This document shows positions 1-6,698 of a stretch of 64,000 nucleotides of DNA, piece after piece. Position 1 is the first letter of the stretch. The number at the start of each line of letters is the position of its first letter. A model generated the notes under the pieces. That model was not told the origin of the DNA. It made no database searches and saw only the letters and a list, made by a program, of their open reading frames with translations. The translations under genes were made by a program, and so were the position numbers. Source of the DNA: Algiphilus aromaticivorans DG1253 (lineage in GTDB: Bacteria > Pseudomonadota > Gammaproteobacteria > Nevskiales > Nevskiaceae); contig NZ_JPOG01000001.1 of assembly GCF_000733765.1 (NCBI RefSeq), forward strand, positions 1,240,001 through 1,304,000. Reading direction: 5' to 3'.

Positions 1-561
1 AACGCCAGCGCCATCTCCCTGACCGGCACGATGTCCACCGACATGAAGCGCTACGACCTGATGAACCAGATCAACGCGCGCGGCACCTTTCTGTGCGGCC
101 AGAAGTGCATTCCGCATCTGAAGAAGGCCGACAATCCACACATCCTGACCTTGTCGCCGCCGCTGGATATGCGGCCGAAGTGGTTTGCGCCGCATGTTGC
201 CTATTCGATGGCCAAGTACGGCATGAGCCTGTGCACACTGGGCTGGGCCGAGGAGTTCCGCAGCGGCGGCATCGCTGCCAACTCGCTATGGCCACGCACC
301 GGCATCGCCACCGCCGCCATCGAGATGATCGGGGGCGACGAACTCGCGCGGCGCTCGCGCTCGCCGGAGATCATGGCCGACGCCGCGCACATCATCCTGA
401 CGCAGGACAGCCGCAGCTTCAGCGGCAATTTCTGCATCGACGACGTGCTGCTGCATGAGCACGGGGTACGCGATTTCTCCAAGTATCGGCGCGAGGACGT
501 TCCAGAATCGGAGCTGATGCCGGACTTCTTCGTGCCTGACGATCTGCCCAAGGTGTCATGA
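1..561 (+). CDS. SDR-family oxidoreductase, HSDL2-like (5' end outside window)
   Basis: This is the C-terminal 186 residues of a short-chain dehydrogenase/reductase; the Rossmann glycine motif must lie upstream of the window. The reading frame is open from base 1. A YSMAK stretch supplies the Tyr and Lys of the SDR active site, and the PRTGIATAA and SFSGNFCIDD segments resemble the HSDL2-like SDR subfamily (hydroxysteroid dehydrogenase-like protein 2), usually linked to lipid metabolism. The substrate cannot be read from the sequence. The stop codon overlaps the start of the greB-like gene as ATGA, so the two are probably co-transcribed. The SDR assignment is firm; the HSDL2 subfamily is from recognition of the C-terminal half only. 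Confidence 0.85.
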   Translation, partial: NASAISLTGTMSTDMKRYDLMNQINARGTFLCGQKCIPHLKKADNPHILTLSPPLDMRPKWFAPHVAYSMAKYGMSLCTLGWAEEFRSGGIAANSLWPRTGIATAAIEMIGGDELARRSRSPEIMADAAHIILTQDSRSFSGNFCIDDVLLHEHGVRDFSKYRREDVPESELMPDFFVPDDLPKVS

Positions 562-1073
562 GCCGCTGGCGGCCACCGAGCACCGAGCGGGCTTCGCCCT
601 ACATCACATCCGCCGGCTACCGGCGGATGCAGCAGGAGTACGACCATCTCTGGCGCGAGAGGCGCCCGGCGGTGGTACGGGCGCTGGCGGCCGCTGCCGC
701 GGAGGGGGATCGCTCCGAGAACGCCGAGTATCAATACCGCAAGAAGGAGCTCGGCGAGATCGATCGGCGCGTGCGTTATCTGCAGCGCCGTCTGCCCGCC
801 TTGCGCGTGCCGCCGTTTCCCGATGATCGGAGCCGCATCCATTTCGCGGCATGCGTTCGTATCAGCGTGGACGGCGATGTCGAGCGCGAACTGCAGCTCG
901 TCGGCGCCGATGAGGCCGAGGCCGCCAGCGGGATGGTCTCGGTGGATGCGCCGCTGCCGCGTGCTCTCCTCGGCCGTTCTGAGGGCGATGTCTTCGTGCA
1001 TTCCACCCCGGGTGGCGAGCAGGAAATCGAGATCCTGGAGGTGCGCTACCCGGAACCAGAGTGCGCAGATTGA
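558..1073 (+). CDS. greB: Transcription elongation factor GreB
   Basis: A 171-residue GreA/GreB-family protein. Gre factors insert a coiled coil into the RNA polymerase secondary channel and stimulate cleavage of backtracked transcripts. The N-terminal half carries the typical coiled coil with the acidic tip segment EGDRSENAEYQYRKKELGEI (about residues 50-70), which holds the two catalytic acidic residues. The C-terminal half is the FKBP-like domain ending in the family motif EIEILEVRYPEP. The length and basic character suit GreB better than GreA. The ATG overlaps the TGA of the preceding SDR gene, implying translational coupling. Confidence 0.9.
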   Translation: MSRWRPPSTERASPYITSAGYRRMQQEYDHLWRERRPAVVRALAAAAAEGDRSENAEYQYRKKELGEIDRRVRYLQRRLPALRVPPFPDDRSRIHFAACVRISVDGDVERELQLVGADEAEAASGMVSVDAPLPRALLGRSEGDVFVHSTPGGEQEIEILEVRYPEPECAD

Positions 1074-1105
1074 GTCCAATCCACGCTGATGAGCAGGAGA
1101 AGCAA

Positions 1106-1588
1106 ATGCTACGAGTGATCCCCCTGACACTGGTTCTTTTTCTGGCCGCATGCGCGACCGCCACGCCCTATCAGCCGAAGATCGGCGGTTATGGCTACGC
1201 CGAGCAGCGCATCGCCGAGAACCGCTTTCGTGTGACCTTTTCCGGCAACAGCGCGACTGAGCGCTCCCGGGTCGAGGACTATCTGCTTTACCGCGCCGCG
1301 GAGATCACCCTCTCGGAGGGTGGCACGCACTTTCTGATGATGGACTCTTCCACTGAAGCCGAAACGACCTACACCCAGACCATCAACACCGGCTTCGGTT
1401 TCGGGCATTTCAGCCACTTCGGTGCGGGCATCGGCGTGGGCACTTCGCGGCCGCAGTCCTCGAGCTATGACGCCCAGGCCATCATCGTCGTGCTGGATGA
1501 GGCGACCGAGCGCGACAACCTGCGCGCCTTCAACGCGCGCGACGTCAAGAAGCACATTGGTGAGCGAATCGAGCGTCCGGAGGCCTGA
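1106..1588 (+). CDS. Small envelope lipoprotein, CC0125/CC1285 type
   Basis: A 160-residue predicted lipoprotein. The chosen ATG follows an AGGAGA ribosome-binding site by about 6 bases and begins a lipoprotein signal peptide with lipobox LAAC, so Cys17 is the probable lipidation site. An upstream in-frame ATG would bury this signal. The mature part contains PYQPKIGGYGYAEQRI and an RVTFSGN segment followed by a helical region, a pattern found in CC0125/CC1285-like lipoproteins of unknown function. A Gly/Phe-rich stretch, GFGFGHFSHFGAGIGVG, sits in the middle. No enzymatic motif is visible. The gene lies 32 bases after greB on the same strand. Confidence 0.75.
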   Translation: MLRVIPLTLVLFLAACATATPYQPKIGGYGYAEQRIAENRFRVTFSGNSATERSRVEDYLLYRAAEITLSEGGTHFLMMDSSTEAETTYTQTINTGFGFGHFSHFGAGIGVGTSRPQSSSYDAQAIIVVLDEATERDNLRAFNARDVKKHIGERIERPEA

Positions 1589-1707
1589 ACACCGGCGAGG
1601 TAGGGGCCACGCGATAGCGGCGAGCTATGCACGCGATGGGGCAAATGCGCTTGTTTCGCAAATGCGGTTAGATATCATTCTCGGAAATAGAAGCGGAGCA
1701 TTCCGAG

Positions 1708-1920
1708 ATGACCAAGACCCTCACTTTCGCGATTCTGCATATGAGCGTGGCCTTTTCCGTGGTCTACCTTATGACCGGCAGCGCGATGGCGGGCGGGTTG
1801 GTCGCTCTGATCGAGCCGGCCTGCAACACCGTCGCCTACCACTTCCACGAGAAGGTCTGGGCGCGCCGCGAGGCGCGGCGGCGCGAGCAGGCTTCGGGCC
1901 TGGCCGTCGGCCACGCCTGA
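1708..1920 (+). CDS. DUF2061 small membrane protein
   Basis: A 70-residue protein with two hydrophobic segments (about residues 7-25 and 27-40) followed by a basic tail. The pattern KTLTFAILHMSVAFSVVYLMTGS...EPACNTVAYHFHEKVW matches the DUF2061 family of small predicted inner-membrane proteins. No function is established for the family. The ATG follows a weak GGAGC/GAG-rich leader. The gene stands alone between a lipoprotein gene and an SDR gene on the same strand. Confidence 0.8.
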   Translation: MTKTLTFAILHMSVAFSVVYLMTGSAMAGGLVALIEPACNTVAYHFHEKVWARREARRREQASGLAVGHA

Positions 1921-2012
1921 GCGCAACTAAGCCATCCGGACGAGATCAGTGGCCTTGCAGCCGATGTCGTGAGTGCTAGAGTCTTCCCGCACAACGCGGA
2001 GGAGACCCGTAC

Positions 2013-2795
2013 TTGACGCACCACAGCGTGCTGGTGACCGGCGCCGCAGCCGGAATCGGCCGGGCAGTTGCCCGGCATTTTCTTGCTGAAGGCTGGCAGG
2101 TTGGCGCGATAGACCGCGACCGCGCGGCGCTTGCCGCGCTCAGTGAAGAGTGCGCCTGTGCGCGCTTGTGGACGCAGAGCTGCGACGTTTCCGACGGCGC
2201 AGCGTTGGCGTCGAGCATCGAGGCTTTCATGACCGCCACCGGTGGACGGCTCGATCTGCTCGTCAACAATGCCGGTGTGCTCGCCACCGGCGATTTCGAG
2301 GCGGTGGCGCCGGCGCGCTACGACGCCCTCATCGACATCAATATCAAGGCCGTCGTGCGTGGCTGTCACGCGGCGCTGCCTTTCCTAATGACCACGCCCG
2401 GCGCGCGCGTTATCAACCTCTGCTCGGCTTCTGCGGCATATGGTGCGCCGGGGTTCGCGGTCTATTCCGCCAGCAAATTCGCTGTGCGTGGCCTTACCGA
2501 AGCTCTGGATGCCGAATGGCGACGCCACGGCATTCGGGTGATGGCGATCTGGCCGCTGTTCGTGGGCACGGGCATGCTGGCAGGACACGAAACGCGCTCG
2601 ACCATGCAGCGTTTGGGCGTGCATCTCGGACCGGAAGACGTCGCACGGGTCGTGGGACGGGCGGCGCGTTGCCCGCGCTGGTGGCCCCAGGTGCACTGGA
2701 ACGTTGGCTTGCGTGGAGCGATCAGTGTGTTGCTGCTGCGCTTTTTACCGACCTGGATCAACCGTCTTGTTGTGCGCAAGCTGGCCGATTACTGA
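2013..2795 (+). CDS. SDR-family oxidoreductase
   Basis: A complete 260-residue short-chain dehydrogenase/reductase. The cofactor-binding motif TGAAAGIG is at residues 9-16, NNAG near residue 87, the catalytic Ser in LCSASAAYG near residue 138, and YSASK (Tyr151, Lys155) completes the active site. The start is a TTG preceded by GGAGGA 9 bases upstream; no ATG exists at the right place. The C-terminal part, with two hydrophobic stretches after WNVGLRG, suggests membrane association. The substrate is unknown. The gene ends 35 bases before the DUF3450 gene and may share a transcript with the TonB operon. Confidence 0.88.
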   Translation: MTHHSVLVTGAAAGIGRAVARHFLAEGWQVGAIDRDRAALAALSEECACARLWTQSCDVSDGAALASSIEAFMTATGGRLDLLVNNAGVLATGDFEAVAPARYDALIDINIKAVVRGCHAALPFLMTTPGARVINLCSASAAYGAPGFAVYSASKFAVRGLTEALDAEWRRHGIRVMAIWPLFVGTGMLAGHETRSTMQRLGVHLGPEDVARVVGRAARCPRWWPQVHWNVGLRGAISVLLLRFLPTWINRLVVRKLADY

Positions 2796-2830
2796 TGCGA
2801 GCAAGACATCCCGGAAACGGAGGAGATTTC

Positions 2831-3688
2831 ATGACGCGATCACTGCCCGCGGTGGTCATTAGCGGCTGCCTACTGGGACTGCTGGGCAGTACTCCGGCGC
2901 TGGCACAGGATGCTGGCGACGCAGTCGAGCGCACTGAGCAGCAGCGCGAATCCGATGCCGCCTCGCAGCGCCGCATCGATCGGCTCGACGATACCGAGCG
3001 CGAGGCGCTGCAGGCCTATCGCGCCGCGGTCTGGGAAACCCAGCAGCTCAACGTCTACCGCGAGCAGCTGCAGGAGCTGATCGACCGTCAGGCGGACAAG
3101 CTGTCGTCGCTGGAGAATCAGCTCGAGGAGTTGGCCCGTACCGAGCGCGATATTATGCCGCTGATGAAGCGCATGGTGGACGCGCTGGAGCGCTTCATCG
3201 CAATGGACATGCCCTTCCTGCAGGACGAGCGGCAACGCCGCGTCGCGGATCTGCGCGACGCGATGACCGACCCCGGTGTTTCGGTCGCCGACCGCTACCA
3301 GGCGATCATGGAGGCGTACGCCGCCGAGACCGACTACGGGCGCGGCATCGGCCACGAACGCAGCGAGATCGACGGCCAGGTGCACGACCTCATTCGCATC
3401 GGGCGCGTGGCGCTCTATGCGCTGGCGCTGGACGGCAGCGAGGCCAAGCGCTGGGATGCGGCCACCGAGCAGTGGCAGCCGCTGGCCGGGCACTACATCC
3501 CGGTGCTGCGCAAGGCCATGCGCATCTCGCGCGAGGTCGTGGCGCCGGAGCTGATGATGCTGCCTGTCGGCGCCCCCGGGAGCCGCCAGGCCTCGCCGGC
3601 AGCCCCCGAGCTCGGTGCGGTGCCCGAAGGCGCCGATGACGAAGGCGCTGAAGCGGGCGCTGCCACCGACGAAGAGGGGGAGCAGTAA
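2831..3688 (+). CDS. DUF3450 periplasmic coiled-coil protein of the TonB operon
   Basis: A 285-residue protein that starts at an ATG 6 bases after an AGGAG site. It has a signal peptide ending near ALA-Q (residue 25), a long charged coiled-coil region (about 30-110) and an Ala/Glu/Asp-rich tail. The region LEQLARTERDIMPLMKRMVD, followed by FIAMDMPFLQDERQRR, is the DUF3450 signature. In Vibrio, Shewanella and relatives this family sits directly upstream of ttpC-exbB-exbD-tonB, as here. A periplasmic role in assembling or sensing the TonB2-type complex is inferred from that conservation. The stop codon overlaps the next start as TAATG. Confidence 0.88.
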   Translation: MTRSLPAVVISGCLLGLLGSTPALAQDAGDAVERTEQQRESDAASQRRIDRLDDTEREALQAYRAAVWETQQLNVYREQLQELIDRQADKLSSLENQLEELARTERDIMPLMKRMVDALERFIAMDMPFLQDERQRRVADLRDAMTDPGVSVADRYQAIMEAYAAETDYGRGIGHERSEIDGQVHDLIRIGRVALYALALDGSEAKRWDAATEQWQPLAGHYIPVLRKAMRISREVVAPELMMLPVGAPGSRQASPAAPELGAVPEGADDEGAEAGAATDEEGEQ

Positions 3689-5052
3689 TGCGGGGACATC
3701 GATTCGTGATGACCTTGGCGCTGTGCGGCCTGCTGACCGGACTGGTGAGTGCGCCCGCCGCGGCGCAGGATATGCAGGCGCTGCTTCAGGAGATCCGCGA
3801 GGCCGGGCGCGAGCAGCAGCGCATCAACCGCGAGCGCGAGCAGCGATTCCTGCGCGAGCGGGACAAGCAGCAGCAGCGTCTGCGCGAGGCGCGCGCCGAG
3901 CGCGACGCCGCCCGACGGAAGGCCGAGGCCGCGCGCGCCGAATACGAGGCGGGCCAGCGCGCCATCGCCGAGCGTGAGCAGGAGCTGCAGGAAGCCAGTT
4001 CCGATCTCGGTCGGCTGTTCAGCGCCGCACGCAGCACGGCCGGCGATCTGCACGAGCAGGCGCGCACCGCGCCGGTCACCATCGAGATCCCGGAGCGTCT
4101 CGACCAGCTCGCGGCAATCGCCGACAACCCGGAGTTGCCCAGCATCAGCCAGCTGGAATCGCTCTGGTTCCTGCTGGTGCAGGACATGACGGCCACCGGT
4201 CAGGTAACCCGCTTCGATGGCGAAATCACCGACATCTTCGGCAACAAGCGCGAGGCCGAACTCATTCGGGTCGGCGATTTCAGCGCCTTCACGCGCGACG
4301 GCTATGTGCTTCTGCCCGAAGGCGGTCGACGTGCACAGCTGCTGCCCAATCAGCCGGGCGGCGGCTACGTTTCCGCTGCCGAAGATCTCTTCGCCGCCGA
4401 AGACGGCGCGCTGAAGCCGGCGTTGATCGATCCTTCGCGCGGGCGCCTGCTCGAGGTCGAGGCCGACAAGCCGGACCTGATGGCGCGCGTGCATCAGGGT
4501 GGCGTGGTTGGCTACACCATCCTCGGCATCGGCGCAGTCGGCCTGTTGCTTGCGCTGCTGCAGCTCGGCTATCTGGTGATCACCGGGCGGCGCGTACGCC
4601 GCCAGCTGGACGACACCGCGCAGCCGAGCGACAGCAATCCGCTGGGTCGCGTGCTGGGCGCGGCCGGCAGCGACAAGGGAGAAGAGGACGCCGAGCTGCT
4701 GGAGCTGCAGCTCTCCGAGGCCGTCGTCAAGGAGACCCCGCGTCTGGAGCGCTTCCAGTCGCTGCTCAAGCTCTTCGTGGCGGTGGCGCCGCTGATGGGC
4801 CTTCTGGGCACCGTGACCGGAATGATCCTGACCTTCCAGTCCATCACGCTCTTCGGTACCAGCGATCCCAAGCTGATGGCCGGCGGCATCTCGCAGGCGC
4901 TGGTGACCACGGTGCTGGGCCTGTGCGTCGCGATCCCCTTGCTCTTTCTGAACTCGCTGCTCGGCGCACGTTCACGCGCGCTGGTGCAGACGCTCGACGA
5001 GGAATCGGCTCTGGTGCTGGCGCGGCGCCTGGAGGAACCCGGCAATGCTTGA
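3688..5052 (+). CDS. ttpC: TtpC-like ExbB-family proton channel protein with periplasmic coiled coil
   Basis: A 454-residue MotA/TolQ/ExbB-family protein. It has a signal peptide (cleavage after APAAA near residue 26), a very charged coiled coil (about 28-105), a globular periplasmic domain, and three membrane spans near residues 272-300, 362-390 and 399-427. The span PLMGLLGTVTGMILTF is the ExbB/TolQ signature. The extra N-terminal half is the hallmark of TtpC, which Vibrio TonB2 systems need in addition to ExbB and ExbD. The gene overlaps both neighbours by a few bases, so translational coupling is likely. The symbol is by analogy with Vibrio; the architecture itself is clear. Confidence 0.88.
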   Translation: MRGHRFVMTLALCGLLTGLVSAPAAAQDMQALLQEIREAGREQQRINREREQRFLRERDKQQQRLREARAERDAARRKAEAARAEYEAGQRAIAEREQELQEASSDLGRLFSAARSTAGDLHEQARTAPVTIEIPERLDQLAAIADNPELPSISQLESLWFLLVQDMTATGQVTRFDGEITDIFGNKREAELIRVGDFSAFTRDGYVLLPEGGRRAQLLPNQPGGGYVSAAEDLFAAEDGALKPALIDPSRGRLLEVEADKPDLMARVHQGGVVGYTILGIGAVGLLLALLQLGYLVITGRRVRRQLDDTAQPSDSNPLGRVLGAAGSDKGEEDAELLELQLSEAVVKETPRLERFQSLLKLFVAVAPLMGLLGTVTGMILTFQSITLFGTSDPKLMAGGISQALVTTVLGLCVAIPLLFLNSLLGARSRALVQTLDEESALVLARRLEEPGNA

Positions 5053-5605
5053 GACGCTGATCTGGCGGTTGGCCGGTACGGGGCCGCTGGCCGATGTCGT
5101 CGATTTCATCAGCGACGGCGGCCCGGTGCTGCTCATCGTCGGCGCGGCCGGTCTGCTGCTGTGGCTACTGATCCTCGAGCGCTGGGTCTATTTCCGCTTC
5201 GTGTTCCCACGCCTGGAGCGCCAGCTGCTCGCCGAATGGCGCGCGCGGCGCTCGAAGCGCAGCTGGAGCGCGCGCCGCGTGCGCGAGGTGCTGATCCGGC
5301 GCGCGCATTCGCGGCTCTCTGCGACGCTTCCGCTGATTCAGACGCTGATCGCGGCCTGCCCGTTGCTCGGCCTGCTGGGCACGGTGACCGGCATGATCGC
5401 GGTCTTCGATGTCGTGGCGCTGGTCGGTACCGGCGACGCGCAGGCCATGGCGGCCGGCGTGTCGCGTGCCACCATCCCGACCATGGCAGGCATGGTCGTG
5501 GGGATCTCGGGCCTGTTTCCGCTCTACCGCTTCAGCGCGCGTGCGCGTGCGGCCACCGACCGCCTTTCCGACCGGCTCGATACCGGCAGGCGGGCCGCGG
5601 CATGA
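5045..5605 (+). CDS. exbB: ExbB-type proton channel subunit
   Basis: A 186-residue inner-membrane protein of the MotA/TolQ/ExbB family. The first membrane span is about residues 25-45 (VLLIVGAAGLLLWLLILERW), followed by a short basic cytoplasmic segment. The second is CPLLGLLGTVTGMIAVFDVV with the family's conserved Gly-rich core, and the third is near residues 138-158. It forms the pentameric channel that, with ExbD, converts the proton motive force into movement of TonB. It overlaps the ttpC-like gene by 8 bases and exbD by 4. It is the short canonical subunit accompanying the long TtpC-like one. Confidence 0.9.
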   Translation: MLETLIWRLAGTGPLADVVDFISDGGPVLLIVGAAGLLLWLLILERWVYFRFVFPRLERQLLAEWRARRSKRSWSARRVREVLIRRAHSRLSATLPLIQTLIAACPLLGLLGTVTGMIAVFDVVALVGTGDAQAMAAGVSRATIPTMAGMVVGISGLFPLYRFSARARAATDRLSDRLDTGRRAAA

Positions 5606-6009
5606 AGATGCGGCGTCACAGCCAGCCGGCGGAGGACACGGGCATCGACCTGACGCCGATGCTGGACGTGGTCTTCATCATGCTGATCTTCTTCATCGTC
5701 ACGACGACCTTCGTGCGCGAGGCTGGCATCAACGTCAACCGTCCGAGCGCGCAGACTGCCGAGCAGCAGGATCAGCAGACCATCCTGGTGGCGATCTCCG
5801 CCAAGAACGAGATCTACATCGACGGCCGGCAGACCGATGTGCGCGGCCTGCGCGCGGAGATCGAGCGACTGAAGGGCCAGGCCCCGGATGCGACGGTCGT
5901 GGTGCAGGCTGATCGCGACGCTGGTGCCGGCATCATGGTCGAAGTCATGGACCAGGCCCGGCTGGCGGGGGCGCGCAACGTCTCGGTCGCGGCCGAACAG
6001 CAGCGCTGA
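5602..6009 (+). CDS. exbD: ExbD-type biopolymer transport protein
   Basis: A 135-residue ExbD/TolR protein. The motif DLTPMLDVVFIMLIFFIV contains Asp22, the membrane-embedded aspartate expected to carry protons in this family. One membrane span is followed by a periplasmic domain ending in VVQADRDAGAGIMVEVMDQARLAG. The start ATG overlaps the TGA of exbB. Longer in-frame readings would run back through exbB and are not credible. With ExbB and the TtpC-like protein it should form the motor that energises the TonB encoded next. Confidence 0.92.
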   Translation: MKMRRHSQPAEDTGIDLTPMLDVVFIMLIFFIVTTTFVREAGINVNRPSAQTAEQQDQQTILVAISAKNEIYIDGRQTDVRGLRAEIERLKGQAPDATVVVQADRDAGAGIMVEVMDQARLAGARNVSVAAEQQR

Positions 6010-6017
6010 GGCTCACT

Positions 6018-6698
6018 ATGTCGCTGCGCCTCGCGCTGCTGCTGCCGCTCTCCATTCTCATCATCGTCGCGCTGTTCTGGTTGATGCAATGGATGATCGC
6101 GCCCGGCGACGTCGTGACTGTTGAGCGTCAGGAGATGCCGGGCATCGATATCGTGCGCGTCGAGGAGGAGGATCCGGCAGAGAATCCGGACAACAGCCCG
6201 GCCTCCAGCCCGCCGCCACCGCCGCCGACGCCGCCTTCGCTGCAGCGTCCGGATCTGCCGTCATTCTCGGTGCCCGTGCCGGAGTCCCCATCGGTGTCGG
6301 ATGTGACGGCACCGATGGATTTCTCGTCGTCGCAATCGCTGGCGGATGGCGAGTTCGGCGGCTTTGTCGGTGGCACAGGGCAGGGGGCCGGAGACGGCTA
6401 CGGCAGCGGCAAAGGTTTCAAGGGCCGCGAGCTGGTCCCGCTCTCCACCGCCCGGCCGATGATGCCGGAGTGGGCCTGCGAGCAGGAGATCAAGGGCTGG
6501 GTCGAGGTCATCTTCACCGTCATGCCCAATGGTCGCGTGCGCGACGTGCGCATCATCGACGCCGAGCCCAAGGGCGTCTACGAGACGGCGGCCATCAAGA
6601 CCGTCTCCGAGTGGATCTACGAAAGCAGCAGCCGGGCGCGTGAGGTCAAGCAGCGCGTGGAAATGGATCCGGCAGATTGCGCCTTCGACTACCGATGA
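6018..6698 (+). CDS. tonB: TonB-family energy transducer
   Basis: A 226-residue TonB protein. An N-terminal membrane anchor (about residues 4-24) is followed by an acidic stretch, a proline run (SPPPPPPTPP, about residues 65-75) that would span part of the periplasm, a Gly-rich linker (GGFVGGTGQGAGDGYGSGKG) and a C-terminal TonB domain with GWVEVIFTVMPNGRVRDVRI and a conserved closing segment. Two Cys residues in the C-terminal domain (WACEQE and ADCAFDYR) could pair. It is short, like TonB2 proteins that rely on TtpC. No TonB-dependent receptor is encoded in the window. The stop overlaps the next start as ATGA. Confidence 0.9.
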   Translation: MSLRLALLLPLSILIIVALFWLMQWMIAPGDVVTVERQEMPGIDIVRVEEEDPAENPDNSPASSPPPPPPTPPSLQRPDLPSFSVPVPESPSVSDVTAPMDFSSSQSLADGEFGGFVGGTGQGAGDGYGSGKGFKGRELVPLSTARPMMPEWACEQEIKGWVEVIFTVMPNGRVRDVRIIDAEPKGVYETAAIKTVSEWIYESSSRAREVKQRVEMDPADCAFDYR